NCBI GenBank assembly: GCA_039881145.1
Contig: JAYKKI010000077.1
Span: forward strand, 4,100,501-4,164,500
Length of the DNA stretch: 64,000 bases
Origin: Druceiella hillmani
Lineage: Eukaryota > Arthropoda > Insecta > Lepidoptera > Hepialidae
Reading direction: 5' to 3'
In this document: positions 41,172 through 56,800 of the stretch, one piece after another
How positions within the stretch are numbered: the first letter of the stretch is position 1
Layout: each line of letters opens with the position of its first letter
Translations under genes and position numbers: made by a program
Notes under the pieces: generated by a model
What the model was told of the DNA's origin: nothing
The model's input: only the letters and a program-made list of their open reading frames with translations
The model's database searches: none

Positions 41172-44100
41172 GTATATATATATTCACATATGTATATTTA
41201 TGTGTATTTTTTCGTCAATTATTTGGAAAATCAAATAAAGCAATGAAAAAAATTCTTCATTGTTGAAATTTGTGATAAAAACTTAAATATCAAGAAAAAT
41301 GGTAGTAATTCAAGTGCAAATACGGGTTGAAGAATGGTTGCGCGTGAAAACAAGAGTAAACTCGTGACTGGTCAACAATGCTTTAAGAGTGCAAGTAAAT
41401 TATTGTGCCGGTGATGTTTAAGAAAAAGGAAAATTAAATTAACCAGTGGTTTAAATAAATTTTTGGAAACAACATTTTCTTTCTGAAAATAAATCTTTTC
41501 TAATAGATTTTTATCCACCATCAGAGAAATGAATAATTGAAAATTAAATGTAAATATTAAAAAAAGCTATTTTATGAATTTCTTGCGCGGTTGAATTTTA
41601 ATTGAATTTAATTTTTAAAATTTACATATTTCGAAATAAGCTTAATGTATCTACTGTTATATAATATTTAGTTATAGTACCTAAGCCATGTTATATATAA
41701 ACAATATTTAGCTTATAATTTTAATTATAACATGTATAAAAATAATATGAACTATGTTATGCGTTGGTAAGAAATTTTGTGCCGTAAAATATGCATATTT
41801 ATACAAGGACAATAAAAGCACAATTTCGGATTACTTATTTCCGTCTTTTGCTTTCTTTCATTGCAGGAAAGGATTAAATGAGTTTCTCGAATATTAATTA
41901 TTTTCTTAATGATTGCTCCAAATAAGAATAAATTAAGATAATTGAGAGTGTTTCAATGCTTAAAAAAATATTTAGAAAAGAATATAGCTTACCTAGGATT
42001 GTATTCCATGCAATCTCTTTCATAAAGTACTTTAATGACTGTCAAAGTATTTATTATCTGATAGTCAAAATAATTGAACTTTGAAATATAGATTGTTCTA
42101 TATTTTGTTATCTTAGCTTCTTTAGTTATGTCTCTTGTTTACTTTCATTATTTTTTTCCGAGTCATATTGCCTGTAATATCTTACCAACTCATAAAATTA
42201 ATTTAGTGGAAATGTGTTGAAACCGGCCATTTTTGTATAAAAAAAAATTAATTTTGTATAGTAATTTATTGTAATGATAATACCATACCCCTTATGGCAA
42301 GCTTAGCATAATAAATCTGTATATTTAAACACATTTATATTTATATGTGAATAAAATATATATACATATATATGTATATATAACTAGCTCACATAATGGT
42401 TATTATGTATCATTCTATTTGTGAAGTAATTTTCCCAAAAATATAATTTGTTTACATTATGGCAGGTTTTTGCAATGAGTTGTTTTTTAATATTTCAAAA
42501 TTATGTTATATTACGTTAAATGTAATATTTGTGTGGAGAAATTAATCTCGTTTTGATGCTTTTTATTGTTTGTTCATGATATTCCTGTTTTACCCGAGTA
42601 ATATTGGTCTGTTCATGAAACTCATACAAGTTACAGATGGTATCTACTTAGTTGGTATGGTAATGAGTTGATGTACAAGACTTTTTTCAAAATTTTCTGA
42701 ACGTGTAGTAAATTATTTGGTTAAAGTTTCTATAAAAAACTCCAGATTGATTATAGCGTCGTCTCTGTCTTTCCATTCTTGATGAAATATATATCTTTTA
42801 AGATAGTGCATAGATTGCTTCGTAAATCAATTTTTGTTCTTTTAATTATGAATTACAATTTTAGGAATAAAGAGAATTCTGTAAGTGTCAGGTTAATTAA
42901 CTAAGCAGATTGTCTTACCATAGTTCATTATCAGGTTTTGGGTTTAAAATTGTCGTTGACAATTTTATAAGATGATCTAACATCGTTCTTATACCAGTGG
43001 TTGTTCCAATCTTTGAAATGTTTCTAACAATTGTAATCTAAGTCCGGCCTAATGCCTTCATATAATATTTTCTTGTTTATATACCGACTATCTTGTGTAT
43101 TCTCCTTAGAAATCACTTTCTTTTTATAAACAATAAAGAAAATTTTAACACCTCATTGAAGCAATGTAAATATTATAATTGCATATAATGGTGCTTAGTG
43201 CTTCTGTGTGATTGCAATATATACCATTATAATTGCAATATATCCCTTTAAAAGTTCAGAAATTATTGAATGAACTTTTTATTGTCCCAGAAGCAATTCG
43301 TATACCTGCTATTGTCCCAGAGGATATTTGATTTTCATTTACAGATATAGTTAATAATTAAGGACCAATACTATCATTTACGTTTATATTTAAATTTGAA
43401 TAATACTGGTGGTATATAGAGAATGCAACAGACTAGAATTTGAAGTAGAAGACTCTGGAAAATTTAATTCCAAACAATTTGCTCCTCAAATATTATAGAT
43501 ATACCTTCACATTACTGACAATATTATACATTCATTACATAACATAGTTCAGGACTTGTTGCAAGAGATATACATTGCAGAGAAAATAATTACGCAGCCC
43601 TATGTTGTAAAATTTACTTAACGTATACACATGGCAATAACGGTTGCCATAACATTTTCTTTAAAAATCAGCATACTGTATTGCACTCACATTGTCCTTG
43701 CTTTTATTCTTTATTAAAGATTGATAGCTTGAAGGAAAACAATAGCATAGTGTAATTTTACAAGAAGAAAAGGACGGAGCTATTTTATGGATGATGACAG
43801 TTCTGTACTTTATCTACTTATGACAGGAGATGCATTTTTATAGGATATTTTGTGTTGCACATCAATGAACATTTATTCGTAGTGTCACTTCGGACATCAG
43901 CTGCAATTTATAGAAATTTCGTTATTTATTTAGATTAGCGAAAATATTTTATGAAGGCACTATTTGGTAACGTAAATGAATCCAAGATATCCCTCAATTC
44001 TCGAGTATGGATTATACAAGCGTGTCTGTAAATGCAAAATAATTTTTAAGAGAAGAAGTATGTTTGTATAATTACATTTTTTGGTACGTAATTTTAATAC

Positions 44101-47100
44101 ATAACAATTCTTATAATATATCTATAAAAATTAAACATTTTACCTTTCAGCTTGCTCAGTAATTATACTAGTAAGTCTAAATTTACTAAATTACTGAAAT
44201 AAATGTAGTCAGCCGTAACGTCAACTATTTTAGCTACCTTTACATAAAGCGAAATAAGGCGTCATTTTAAAGTACGTAGCTGTCACACTAAAGGTTTCAT
44301 AATGATACAACATTCTGATGTCTGTTTAAAGGCTAATAATTCTGTTACGTTTATGTTATTCATAAAGTAACATGGTTCAACATGGGGCTGAGTAGCAAAC
44401 TTTAACGGTGTTATAATATAACTTTGTGTAGTGCGGTATGCTTAATGTTATTAAGCCAGTAGTGAACATATTCCACTATAGTCACCTTTAGATAATGTGT
44501 GATTTGAAAAATAATTTTAGGGCGCATCATAGACGTTCAGTAACAAATTTTAAGAACAGTTACATATATATAAACAATTTTACAGGAATGGAAAGAGTAA
44601 GAAAATTTGAAGTGAGGACTCACTTAGCACTGCAACCGCTGAATCAGTCATAGGGCGTTGAAGCATCATGTCCCATAGTAAAATCAGTACAATACCATAC
44701 AATGTATTGCGGTGCTGTATTGTGTTACCTGTGACGTGAGAAGCCGGCGTGATAGGATGAGACCTTTAACTATCTTTTCAAAATTTGGTTTTATACAATA
44801 ATTATGGTTGATTTCTCAATGTTTTTAATATCCTCCAGACATTCAGATTTGAGATAATAATACTAGTAATATCAAACAAAATGCTTTTAATTACATGTAA
44901 AAAGTTTTTTTCTTCAGGAGTTCGGAGAAAAACTTCATGTCTGAAGAACGTTTGGAAAAATGACTGAATGTTATAATGAATCTTAGTTAAAGTTTTCTTT
45001 CATCGAGACATACTTAAGTATTTATTGTTGAACTTATTAATTTTATTCAAGTATTTGGATGCTTTGTTTATTTAAATTATTATTCTTTATTTTTAGTAAT
45101 TAATTATTGTGGCCACTGTGATAATACTAGTCCAATTATTAATTTTTACTAATTTTAATTACTATTAAGTTACATGTTTGTGTGGACATTTTTATGTTTT
45201 AAGCTGCTGAAGTTTATTTTTAGGAGGAAGTAAATTACAATTAAAGAGTTAATTATCATGGAAAGACTTAAGTATGTTCACTTAATTAATTTTTACTTTA
45301 AATAATATTCATGTACTCTGGTTCTACAGAATAATTTGTTCCGATAATGAAATATTGTGACTTACAACTTTTAAACAATATTATTCTAAAGGCATAAATT
45401 GATTTTATATTGTCAAAAATACATGAATTAACGTTTGCAGACTGTTATTAACTAGTCGCCAAAATGGATGTCTCCCTTAAACAGACTCTGTTATTTCAAT
45501 TTCACATTAAATTTTTAAGACTTCTTCTTAAATAATAAAATTTCTTGTGTAAAACTGATTTGTGCCTGATAATTTTACCAATAACACATATTTTTTGCCT
45601 TTCATAAAATGTGTGTGAGAAAATGTTGAAAAGAATAGTTTATTGAGCCAATATTTAAACCTAAGTATTGTAAGTAATACAAACTTAAAAATTAGGATTA
45701 ACTTTTCTGTTTTTCTATATCATCTATTTTGCTAGACCTTGATACCTTTTGTTTCCTGTTCGATTCTCTAGAATTTTCCATTTTTATTTTTGTCCATTAG
45801 GTGAGACACTTCAACATTACTCATTGAAGTGAAATAATCCTTTTAACAAAAACATTTTAATTGTCCGAGTATTATTGTCATAAAATATTTATGTATTTTC
45901 TGCAGCACAATGCATATGAAATACTCGAAGCAAAGAAGGTAATAAAATGCAATAATTTGGAGACATTGTGACAGATGAGTGGTTTCCGATGGATGAACAC
46001 TGAAAAAATAAAATGCCGAAACATTCATCTAAGAACTATATATTCTTAAAACTCAATATTTGAATACACGGGCTGAATTATTACTACAATCTTAGCAATG
46101 AACTCGATAGCAAAATGAAGGAGAAAAATTTATTACATTATTTTCTATTCTACTTTATTTACACTTTCTTGCTATCTTCCACCGAATAGATGATGTGAGT
46201 AGATGGCTGTAGGGTAGTGCAGCTTCATATTTTTACTCTCAATCATACAGATATTGAATGATCGTGCTCTCGTTCATTATCATGTTACCAAAATTGGGTC
46301 TTTTTCGAAATACTGTATTTCAAAACATTAAACAGTTGAACAGTCAAATGATTTAAATATTGAAATGAAAGAATGATGTTGTTTAACAGGTTTACAGCAT
46401 ATCCCACACATATTTTCATTATACGGGTATTTTCAATTAACTTTAGAAATAAAAGTTATGCATATTTCCAACAGTAAATTTTACATAAATCATATTATTA
46501 TAGTAATTAACTTTAAATAATACTATTTATATACTACATAAGTGTGTAGTATAATAATTTTATCCCAAGATTCCGCACGTGTACGTAGGCGTATCAACGC
46601 CAAACTAACTCGTTGAATTAATAAATACAATGACGACTTAGTAAAGATGTGATATCACAGAATTCGTTAAATATGGTTGAAAAAAATGCATTGTTCGGAT
46701 AATGGGTTTATCACAAGCGTGAGAATGGGTCCGGTTAAAGGACATTCTGGTATATTACAAAATCTACTTAACAGACGATACTCTTGTCTGATAACAAAAT
46801 TATTTTTGTAATCATACTATTTATACGTTTAAGTAAGACAATTGAAATTTTTATGGCAGAATGAATATTCTTTCACTGTGAATTAAACATTTTGATATTT
46901 AGTATTAAAATGTGTTTTATGCAAAAGCAAAATAATTTGTAATCTGTTTTTTGCCATTATGTGGTATAAAAAAAGGCATTATGAACTTATATATTATGAA
47001 TTAATATGATGTTTATTGAAAATATGAATGAATAAAAAGCAAATAAAAATAAGAAAATCTGTAAAACAGGAATTTCACATGAGTGACATGGATTTCGGAA

Positions 47101-50100
47101 AATAATAAGTGGTTTTTGAAAATTTCCCAAATAAATAACTATAAACCTAATTCTTTCTCACAATAATTGTTGTGAGAGAAAAATCTAGACTAAATCTGGA
47201 AAATTCACGTTCTTGTAAAGGTTTATAAGATCTGAAAACAAAAAAAAGCTTTATATTGATTACAGAACATAAGAAATAAAAAGGCTTGCTTTGTAATAAC
47301 TTTATTTATAATAAATACACTTGTATTGCATTTGCCTAATAAATATGAGAAATAGTATTATAAATAAAAGTCACCTTTACATTAATATTAGCTACACACA
47401 GCAAATTATAATTTTTAAAATGGCTTTGTAAGCATTTTTTATAATTTCATTAACTATTCACATATATTATATAAATGTTACCAGCTTGCAAAAATATTTA
47501 AGCTGAAAGTTTTAAAGTTTTACAACATTCACTAATATAAGAAAGAAGATTATGAAATGATCTGCACGAGTTTTTTTTCTAGATCAGTATCGAGAACCTT
47601 AACCAAAGAGTAACCAACTTATTTACTTTTAGGCATTATGAAGTATTATGTTTAATTCAAAACCAAATTAAAAAGAGTGGGCTGCTTATAATAGTGGCAT
47701 GACATATATCTACAACTGCATTTTCAATAATAGACAATTTCTGATTTTCAATAATAATTTTTATATTACGCTAATGGGCATATAAATTAAGCCATAATGG
47801 TTTTTTGAACACTATTTATATAGTTCAATCATAAATAGCCATAAGTAATGTGTATAATCCTATGCATTATGAAAATAATGTTTAAAACGTTCCTACGCTG
47901 TGAGAATAAATGGGAAGCAATATGAATATCAACACAAGATTGGATAGATTTCACATTTAATAGTTAATGAACTGCACGTTATATGTCAAACATGTAATCA
48001 CTTATATGAACTGATGACAATTGTTAAATGGCTAAATGATCTTCGGCTCTTGTAGAGAAATGTTTCACATTGGTTAGTATGTAAATAGAAATGTTTAATG
48101 TTACTGTTTAATCCATTAGAGTCAAATATAGCCATGCCATGCACAGAAATAGTCACCTTAGCCGTTTCTATTGTTATCTTTGAAAAAAGAATTTCTTTTA
48201 TGCTGTTTTGTGGGAAAACGTTAGTTTTATAATGTAGCAACATCAGCCGGCCAATTAAAGAGATGTGTTACAGTGAAGGTTATGTATCTGGACGTTTATA
48301 ATGCAGTTTATTTTAATTTTGGTCAAACATTTACACCCTGTGGTGTCTTATTCTTAGTCTGATTTTGCTCTCAGCTTGATTGTTTTTGTTTTCGTTAATT
48401 CAACCTATTTGGTGTTCTTTATTAATCACAGCTTCTATACATTATATGACTGTATTAGCTTCATGGAGGAATGGCCAGTCGGAAATATTATCCTTTAGAT
48501 TTAGAGCTGCGTCGGCCAATTTGTCAAGTGTTTCCATCTCTTTTGTACAAAAAATAATATGCGTGAATATACAACTGGCAAATAAATTTCGGCAATTTTT
48601 TTTGTAAAGAAATCCATTAAAATTTTTTTTGCGAATGTGGTAGAGCCTTCTTCAATTAAAAAAATTTGATATTGGTTTAATTATTTATTGAAAACTAAAT
48701 TTAATTAAATATAGAAAACAATTATGGCTCTTTAGACTGATTATTATCGTGTTAGATTTATAGATTATTGTTATTTTTTCTATTGGTAATACTGGAGATG
48801 CACAAATAAGATGAAGCGCATTAAATAATTTCAAAATTGTGTATCCAATTTATTGTTATCTTACCTGTTTTTTTTATATAGTGGCAAATGTGCCACAGAT
48901 GCTCATTTACATATTAGACTCTATTGTATTATAATCTAACTTGTAATTTACTGATATTACTCGGATACTTAATGAACAAAGGACTTTTTTGTTTGATTTT
49001 TTAAATACTTATGGATATTTGAATAAATAGTAAAGAGTCGTTCTTGTAATCTAGTGAAATTTGGTAACTGGATCTCAAAAACAATTTTCAAATATGGTAT
49101 GGTTTACATTCACCTCATAATCAGCCTGTATGTGTTTTATAATCAATCTCAAATAATTATGTTCTCATTTATTTTTACAGCAAATTGTTATTAATCATTT
49201 ACAACATTCTTCAAAGTAACTGGGTGTAAATTATTTTTATTATTGCAAAATCTTCCTATATTAGTTACTGGAAAATTTATTTTAAGTTTGATTTATACAA
49301 TAAATTGCACAATAAAATAGCAGTTAATATGAATTTTACCCCATTATAGATAGTAATTAATCAATGCTTCTCATCAAATTTTGTGCAAACATTAAAACAA
49401 AAAAAAATTTAAGCAATAAACAAAACATAACATTTTGAAAAAGGTTCCCAAAATTTTATATTCAACATTTTGTATTCATTAAAAATCTTCTTGAAAAAAA
49501 TTAGAAATCTTTTTAGAAACTTCGCTAGTTGTATACTGACCTACTGATCAATAGAGTATTCTGAATATTCATTTGTATCCAAAAGTTGTAGAACGTTGCG
49601 GGAATGAAAAAAAATTCTTTGTTGTATTTTTAGCCACTGTTTCGGTAATATTCATTTTAAATCCTAAACAATGTAAAGAAGCAAAGTGCCATCTTCATGA
49701 CATATGTACATTGTTAAAATAAAAATGGAATCCTGAAACACACTGATGTTTTGTTCAAGTATTCCCAAGCATAGTTTTAAAACCAAAATTTGTAACTAAA
49801 AACCTTAGGAAGTGTTGTAGTGTGAAAAAGCAAAATTTAGCAAAATACCAAGCTCTAAAGCTTCCCACATACACAACGGCGAATACTAATTATGTAGTAT
49901 TAATTTTACTGCAGTTTTTATCTATACTCTATCATCTATATGAACCGCATGTTGTTTGTATATTAGGCAATTGTGAAACGGGGTTCGGTTGTAATACTCG
50001 AATTTAGATAGTAAGAAGCTTATATTTAAGTAAGATTGTAAACTGAAAAGACGAGAAAAAAATTATTATGACAACAATTGAAATGAATAATAAACTGAAA

Positions 50101-50739
50101 ATTGATTTAATGTGCATTTCATTTATTAATTAAACCTAACAGCATTTTTAACTTATTTTGGATGTAGATTTTTTTCTATGGAATGGAATGATGGAATATG
50201 GAATCTATATAAACAACAATCGGATGGATCAAGATCCGAGCTAAATGTCAGATGAGGCAAGAGTTCTATTCTATATATACTTTATCAGTATATTATCTAG
50301 CCTTGTCCTCTTATCCATAGTCTCGTTTGCTTGTTTTCTCCATTTTCCTTTTGAATTTTACAAATTTTCATGGCAATTGCAGCTGCTTTTAATTTTTATT
50401 TCCAATAATGTCTCAAAGAATACGGATATCATATTTATTGGACTCCATGCTCTCCAACCTCAAAGGAAGTAACGACTCTATAAAAAAAATCATTTTGATA
50501 TGTGTAAGCCCAATTACTTAAGAGACACTCCATATTCATAAATAATAAATATTAGTACAGTAGCTGTTAGGATTTATCAAGCAGCAATTCCAATTTGTTT
50601 GACTCCACTATGATGTATGTTAAACTCATTTCTTTGAAGTAAGCTGAAAATGAACACAAATATTTGGTTTTCATTTATTCCCACTTTGATAATTTCAATC
50701 ACAATTAGTTATTCAAAAACAATTAATAATAATATTTTA
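39541..50739. other. Long AT-rich stretch without recognisable genes
   Basis: Over 11 kb of AT-rich DNA. Open stretches here are short and low in complexity, and no conserved protein motif was seen on either strand. A (CA)n/(TA)n tract at 41131-41190, a small palindrome TTCTCACAATAATTGTTGTG near 47157 and candidate polyadenylation hexamers near 40846 and 41807 are the only features noted. It may include BRSK 3' untranslated sequence at its left end. Confidence 0.5.
41131..41190. repeat. (CA)n/(TA)n microsatellite
   Basis: A run of CA dinucleotides passes into alternating TA, with a TGTATATA interruption. Confidence 0.92.
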
Positions 50740-51427
50740 TTTCAGACATAGTCCATACAATTGTGTTAATAGGTAACAATATTCTTAATCTAATGTTAGT
50801 ATAAATAGTGAATAATTACATCATTAATAAATCATAAAATATGCAATAAAATAAAATCAATACTAAATGGAGTCAAACCCAATTGCAGTAAAAAAATTTA
50901 AAATCAATACAAATTAAATCATAATAAATTAAGTCAATTAAATCAGATAAAATTAAACTGTATCAAACTACACCAAATGAAATTAATTAAGTCAGGTCAA
51001 ATTAAATAAAATTAAATAAAACAAGTGAAAAACTACTCAAACCAAATTCAAAGTAAAATAGTAATAAATGAATGCAGTTTGTTTTTAAATTTACCTGCGG
51101 TCTTTTCTATTTAATCTTTTTATAAAATATGTTTGCTTTATTAAACAACGAAAAGAATATGAAGTAGCTAGTTAAGTTTACCGCCTAATGCGATTTTATT
51201 GAAACTTATACAATTTTAAATAATTGGGTTTTGTCAGCTTTATTAATTTTGTTTACTTCCCTTATTATTTTATTTTTATTATTTTAAGCTTTATTATTTT
51301 AATTAATTTTGTTTATTATCTTTGAATATTCTTCAGACTCAGAAATTAATAATTGATTTTAAATTTATGAAATATATTATTATATATTTCATCAATTTAA
51401 TTATGTTTATACAATATTAATGTAAAT
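50740..51427. other. A/T low-complexity flank left of the satellite
   Basis: Much of 50790-51060 consists of variations on AAATTAAATC and AAATCAATA, a degenerate simple sequence. No coding potential seen. Confidence 0.5.
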
Positions 51428-51471
51428 ACATTAAAATATTATATTAAATTAATAATATAATATTTTAATGT
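51428..51471. repeat. Perfect AT inverted repeat
   Basis: ACATTAAAATATTATATTA (51428-51446) and its exact reverse complement (51453-51471) surround six bases. It lies about 350 bases left of the satellite array. Confidence 0.9.
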
Positions 51472-53810
51472 AATGGTAATATTATTTACTGACTTTTTAT
51501 TGTGTGTTGATATTTTAATTATACATTTTTTGTGAAAAAATAAGTACATCTAAGATTAATAATCAGCTCTACGTACATATGGATAGTTATCATTTTAGTA
51601 TCAAAAATTGTTTGGAAATTTTTAGATTTCAGAACAACATGATCTATATTGTTATAGTGGGATGGATGCAGTCTATATCAATGTCGGATATTATCTTTAA
51701 GAAGGAAAGACGAGAAAAAAGTGGTACTGGAAAAAGGAAGTTGTATCTAGTGCTGCTTTTTTTAAAATGAGTGGATTAACTGCCACAATATTAGAACGAG
51801 TTTCTGGTTTTATATATTATTTATTTATTTATTATCTTACTTATTATTTCTACTTTTCTATGATACCTATCCTATTTATTTATTATCTTACTTATTATGT
51901 CTACTTTTCTATGTTACCTATCCTATTTATTTATTTATTATCTTACTTATTATTTCTACTTTTCTATGTTACCTATCCTATTTATTTATTATCTTACTTA
52001 TTATTACTACTTTTCTATGTTACCTATCCTATTTATTTATTTATTATCTTACTTATTATTTCTACTTTTCTATGTTACTTATCCTATTTATTTATTATCT
52101 TACTTATTATTTCTACTTTTCTATGTTACCTATCCTATTTATTTATTATCTTACTTATTATTTCTACTTTTCCATGTTACCTATCCTATTTATTTATTTA
52201 TTATCTTACTTATTATTTCTACTTTTCTATGTTACCTATCCTATTTATTTATTTATTATCTTACTTATTATTTCTACTTTTCTATGTTACCTACCCTATT
52301 TATTTATTATCTTACTTATTATTTCTACTTTTCTATGTTACCTATCCTATTTATTTATTTAATATCTTACTTATTATTTCTACTTTTCTATGTTACCTAT
52401 CCTATTTATTTATTTATTATCTTACTTATTATTTCTACTTTTCTATGTTATCTATCCTATTTATTTATTATCTTACTTATTATTTCTACTTTTCTATGAT
52501 ACCTATCCTATTTATTTATTATCTTACTTATTATGTCTACTTTTCTATGTTACCTATCCTATTTATTTATTTATTATCTTACTTATTATTTCTACTTTTC
52601 TATGTTACCTATCCTATTTATTTATTATCTTACTTATTATTACTACTTTTCTATGTTACCTATCCTATTTATTTATTTATTATCTTACTTATTATTTCTA
52701 CTTTTTTATGTTACCTATCCTATGTATTTATTATCTTACTTATTATTTCTACTTTTCTATGTTACTTATCCTATTTATTTATTATCTTACTTATTATTTC
52801 TACTTTTCTATGTTACCTATCCTATTTATTTATTTATTATCTTACTTATTATTTCTACTTTTCTGTGTTACCTATCCTATTTATTTATTATCTTACTTAT
52901 TATTTCTACTTTTCTATGTTACCTATCCTATTTGTTTATTTATTATCTTACTTATTATTTCTACTTTTCTATGTTACCTATCCTATTTATTTATTATCTT
53001 ACTTATTATTACTACTTTTCTATGTTACCTATCCTATTTATTTATTTATTATCTTACTTATTATTTCTACTTTTCCATGTTACCTATCCTATGTATTTAT
53101 TATCTTACTTATTATTTCTACTTTTCTATGTTACTTATCCTATTTATTTATTATCTTTCTTATTATTTCTACTTTTCTATGTTACCTATCCTATTTATTT
53201 ATTATCTTACTTATTATTTCTACTTTTCTATGTTACCTATCCTATTTATTTATTTATTATCTTACTTATTATTTCTACTTTTCTATGTTACCTATCCTAT
53301 TTATTTATTATCTTACTTATTATTTCTACTTTTTTATGTTACCTATCCTATTTATTTATTTAATATCTTACTTATTATTTCTACTTTTCTATGTTACCTA
53401 TCCTATTTATTTATTTATTATCTTACTTATTATTTCTACTTTTCTATGTTATCTATCCTATTTATTTATTATCTTACTTATTATTTCTACTTTTCTATGT
53501 TACCTATCCTATTTATTTATTATCTTACTTATTATTTCTACTTTTCTATGTTACCTATCCTATTTATTTATGATCTTACTTATTATTTCTACTTTTCTAT
53601 GTTACCTATTCTATTTATTTATTTATTATAGTACTTATTATTTCTACTTTTCTATGTTACCTATCCTATTTATTTATTATCTTACTTATTATTTCTACTT
53701 TTCTATGTTACGTATCCTATTTATTTATTATCTTACTTATTATTTCTACTTTTCTATGTTACCTATCCTATTTATTTATTTATTATCTTACTTATTATTT
53801 CTACTTTTCT

Positions 53811-56800
53811 ATGTTACCTATCCTATTTATTTATTTATTATCTTACTTATTATTTCTACTTTTCTATGTTATCTATCCTATTTATTTATTATCTTACTTA
53901 TTATTTCTACTTTTCTATGTTACCTATCCTATTTATTTATTATCTTACTTATTATTTCTACTTTTCTATGTTACCTATCCTATTTATTTATTATCTTACT
54001 TATTATTTCTACTTTTCTATGTTACCTATCCTATTTATTTATTATCTTACTTATTATTTCTACTTTTCTATGTTACCTATTCTATTTATTTATTTATTAT
54101 AGTACTTATTATTTCTACTTTTCTATGTTACCTATCCTATTTATTTATTATCTTACTTATTATTTCTACTTTTCTATGTTACCTATCCTATTTATTTATT
54201 ATCTTACTTATTATTTCTACTTTTCTATGTTACCTATCCTATTTATTTATTTATTATCTTACTTATTATTTCTACTTTTCTATGTTACCTATCCTATTTA
54301 TTTATTTAATATCTTACTTATTATTTCTACTTTTCTATGTTACCTATCCTATTTATTTATTTATTATCTTACTTATTATTTCTACTTTTCTATGTTATCT
54401 ATCCTATTTATTTATTATCTTACTTATTATTTCTACTTTTCTATGTTACCTATCCTATTTATTTATTATCTTACTTATTATTTCTACTTTTCTATGTTAC
54501 CTATCCTATTTATTTATTATCTTACTTATTATTTCTACTTTTCTATGTTACCTATCCTATTTATTTATTATCTTACTTATTATTTCTACTTTTCTATGTT
54601 ACCTATCCTATTTATTTATTATCTTACTTATTATTTCTGCTTTTCTATGTTACCTATCCTATTTATTTATTTATTATCGTACTTATTATTCCTACTTTTC
54701 TATGTTACCTATCCTATTTATTTATTATCTTACTTATTATTTCTAATTTTCTATGTTACCTATCCTATTTATTTATTATCTTACTTATTATTTCTACTTT
54801 TCTATGTTACCTATCCTATTTATTTATTATCGTACTTATTATTTCTACTTTTCTATGTTACCTATCCTATTTATTTATTATCTTACTTATTATTTCTACT
54901 TTGCTATGTTACCTATCCTATTTATTTATTTATTATCATACTTACTATTTCTACTTTTCTATGTTACCTATCCTATTTATTTATTTATTATCTTACTTAT
55001 TATTTCTACTTTTCTATGTTACCTATCCTATTTATTTATTATCTTACTTATTATTTCTACTTTTCCATGTTACCTATCCTATTTATTTATTATCTTACTT
55101 ATTATTTCTACTTTTCCATGTTACCTATCCTATTTATTTATTATCTTACTTATTATGTCTACTTTTCTATGTTACCTATCCTATTTATTTATTTATTATC
55201 TTACTTATTATTTCTACTTTTCTGTGTTACCTATCCTATTTATTTATTATCTTACTTATTATTTCTACTTTTCTATGTTACCTATCCTATTTATTTATTA
55301 TCTTACTTATTATTACTACTTTTCTATGTTACCTATCCTATTTATTTATTTATTATCTTACTTATTATTTCTACTTTTCTATGTTACCTATCCTATGTAT
55401 TTATTGTCTTACTTATTATTTCTACTTTTCTATGTTACTTATCCTATTTATTTATTATCTTACTTATTATTTCTACTTTTATATGTTACCTATCCTATTT
55501 ATTTATTTATTATCTTACTTATTATTTCTACTTTTCTGTGTTACCTATCCTATTTATTTATTATCTTACTTATTATTTCTACTTTTCTATGTTACCTATC
55601 CTATTTATTTATTTATTATCTTACTTATTATTTCTACTTTTCTATGTTACCTATCCTATTTATTTATTATCTTACTTATTATTACTACTTTTCTATGTTA
55701 CCTATCCTATTTATTTATTTATTATCTTACTTATTATTTCTACTTTTCTATGTTACCTATCCTATGTATTTATTATCTTACTTATTATTTCTACTTTTCT
55801 ATGTTACTTATCCTATTTATTTATTATCTTACTTATTATTTCTACTTTTCTATGTTACCTATCCTATTTATTTATTATCTTACTTATTATTTCTACTTTT
55901 CTATCTTACCTATCCTATTTATTTATTTATTATCTTACTTATTATTTCTACTTTTCTATGTTACCTATCCTATTTATTTATTATCTTACTTATTATTTCT
56001 ACTTTTCTATGTTACCTATCCTATTTATTTATTTAATATCTTACTTATTATTTCTACTTTTCTATGTTGCCTATCCTATTTATTTATTATCTTACTTATT
56101 ATTTCTACTTTTCTATGTTACCTATCCTATTTATTTATTTATTATCTTACTTATTATTTCTACTTTTCTATGTTACCTATCCTATTTATTTATTATCTTA
56201 CTTATTATTACTACTTTTCTATGTTACCTATCCTATTTATTTATTTATTATCTTACTTATTATTCCTACTTTTCCATGTTACCTATCCTATGTATTTATT
56301 ATCTTACTTATTATTTCTACTTTTCTATGTTACTTATCCTATTTATTTATTATCTTACTTATTATTTCTACTTTTCTATGTTACCTATCCTATTTATTTA
56401 TTATCTTACTTATTATTTCTGCTTTTCTATGTTACCTATCCTATTTATTTATTTATTATCTTACTTATTATTTCTACTTTTCTATGTTACCTATCCTATT
56501 TATTTATTTATTATCTTACTTATTATTTCTACTTTTCTATGTTACCTATCCTATTTATTTATTTATTATCTTACTTATTATTTCTACTTTTCTATGTTAC
56601 CTATCCTATTTATTTATTATCTTACTTATTATTTCTACTTTTCTATGTTACCTATCCTATTTATTTATTTAATATCTTACTTATTATTTCTACTTTTCTA
56701 TGTTACCTATCCTATTTATTTATTTATTATCTTACTTATTATTTCTACTTTTCTATGTTATCTATCCTATTTATTTATTATCTTACTTATTATTTCTACT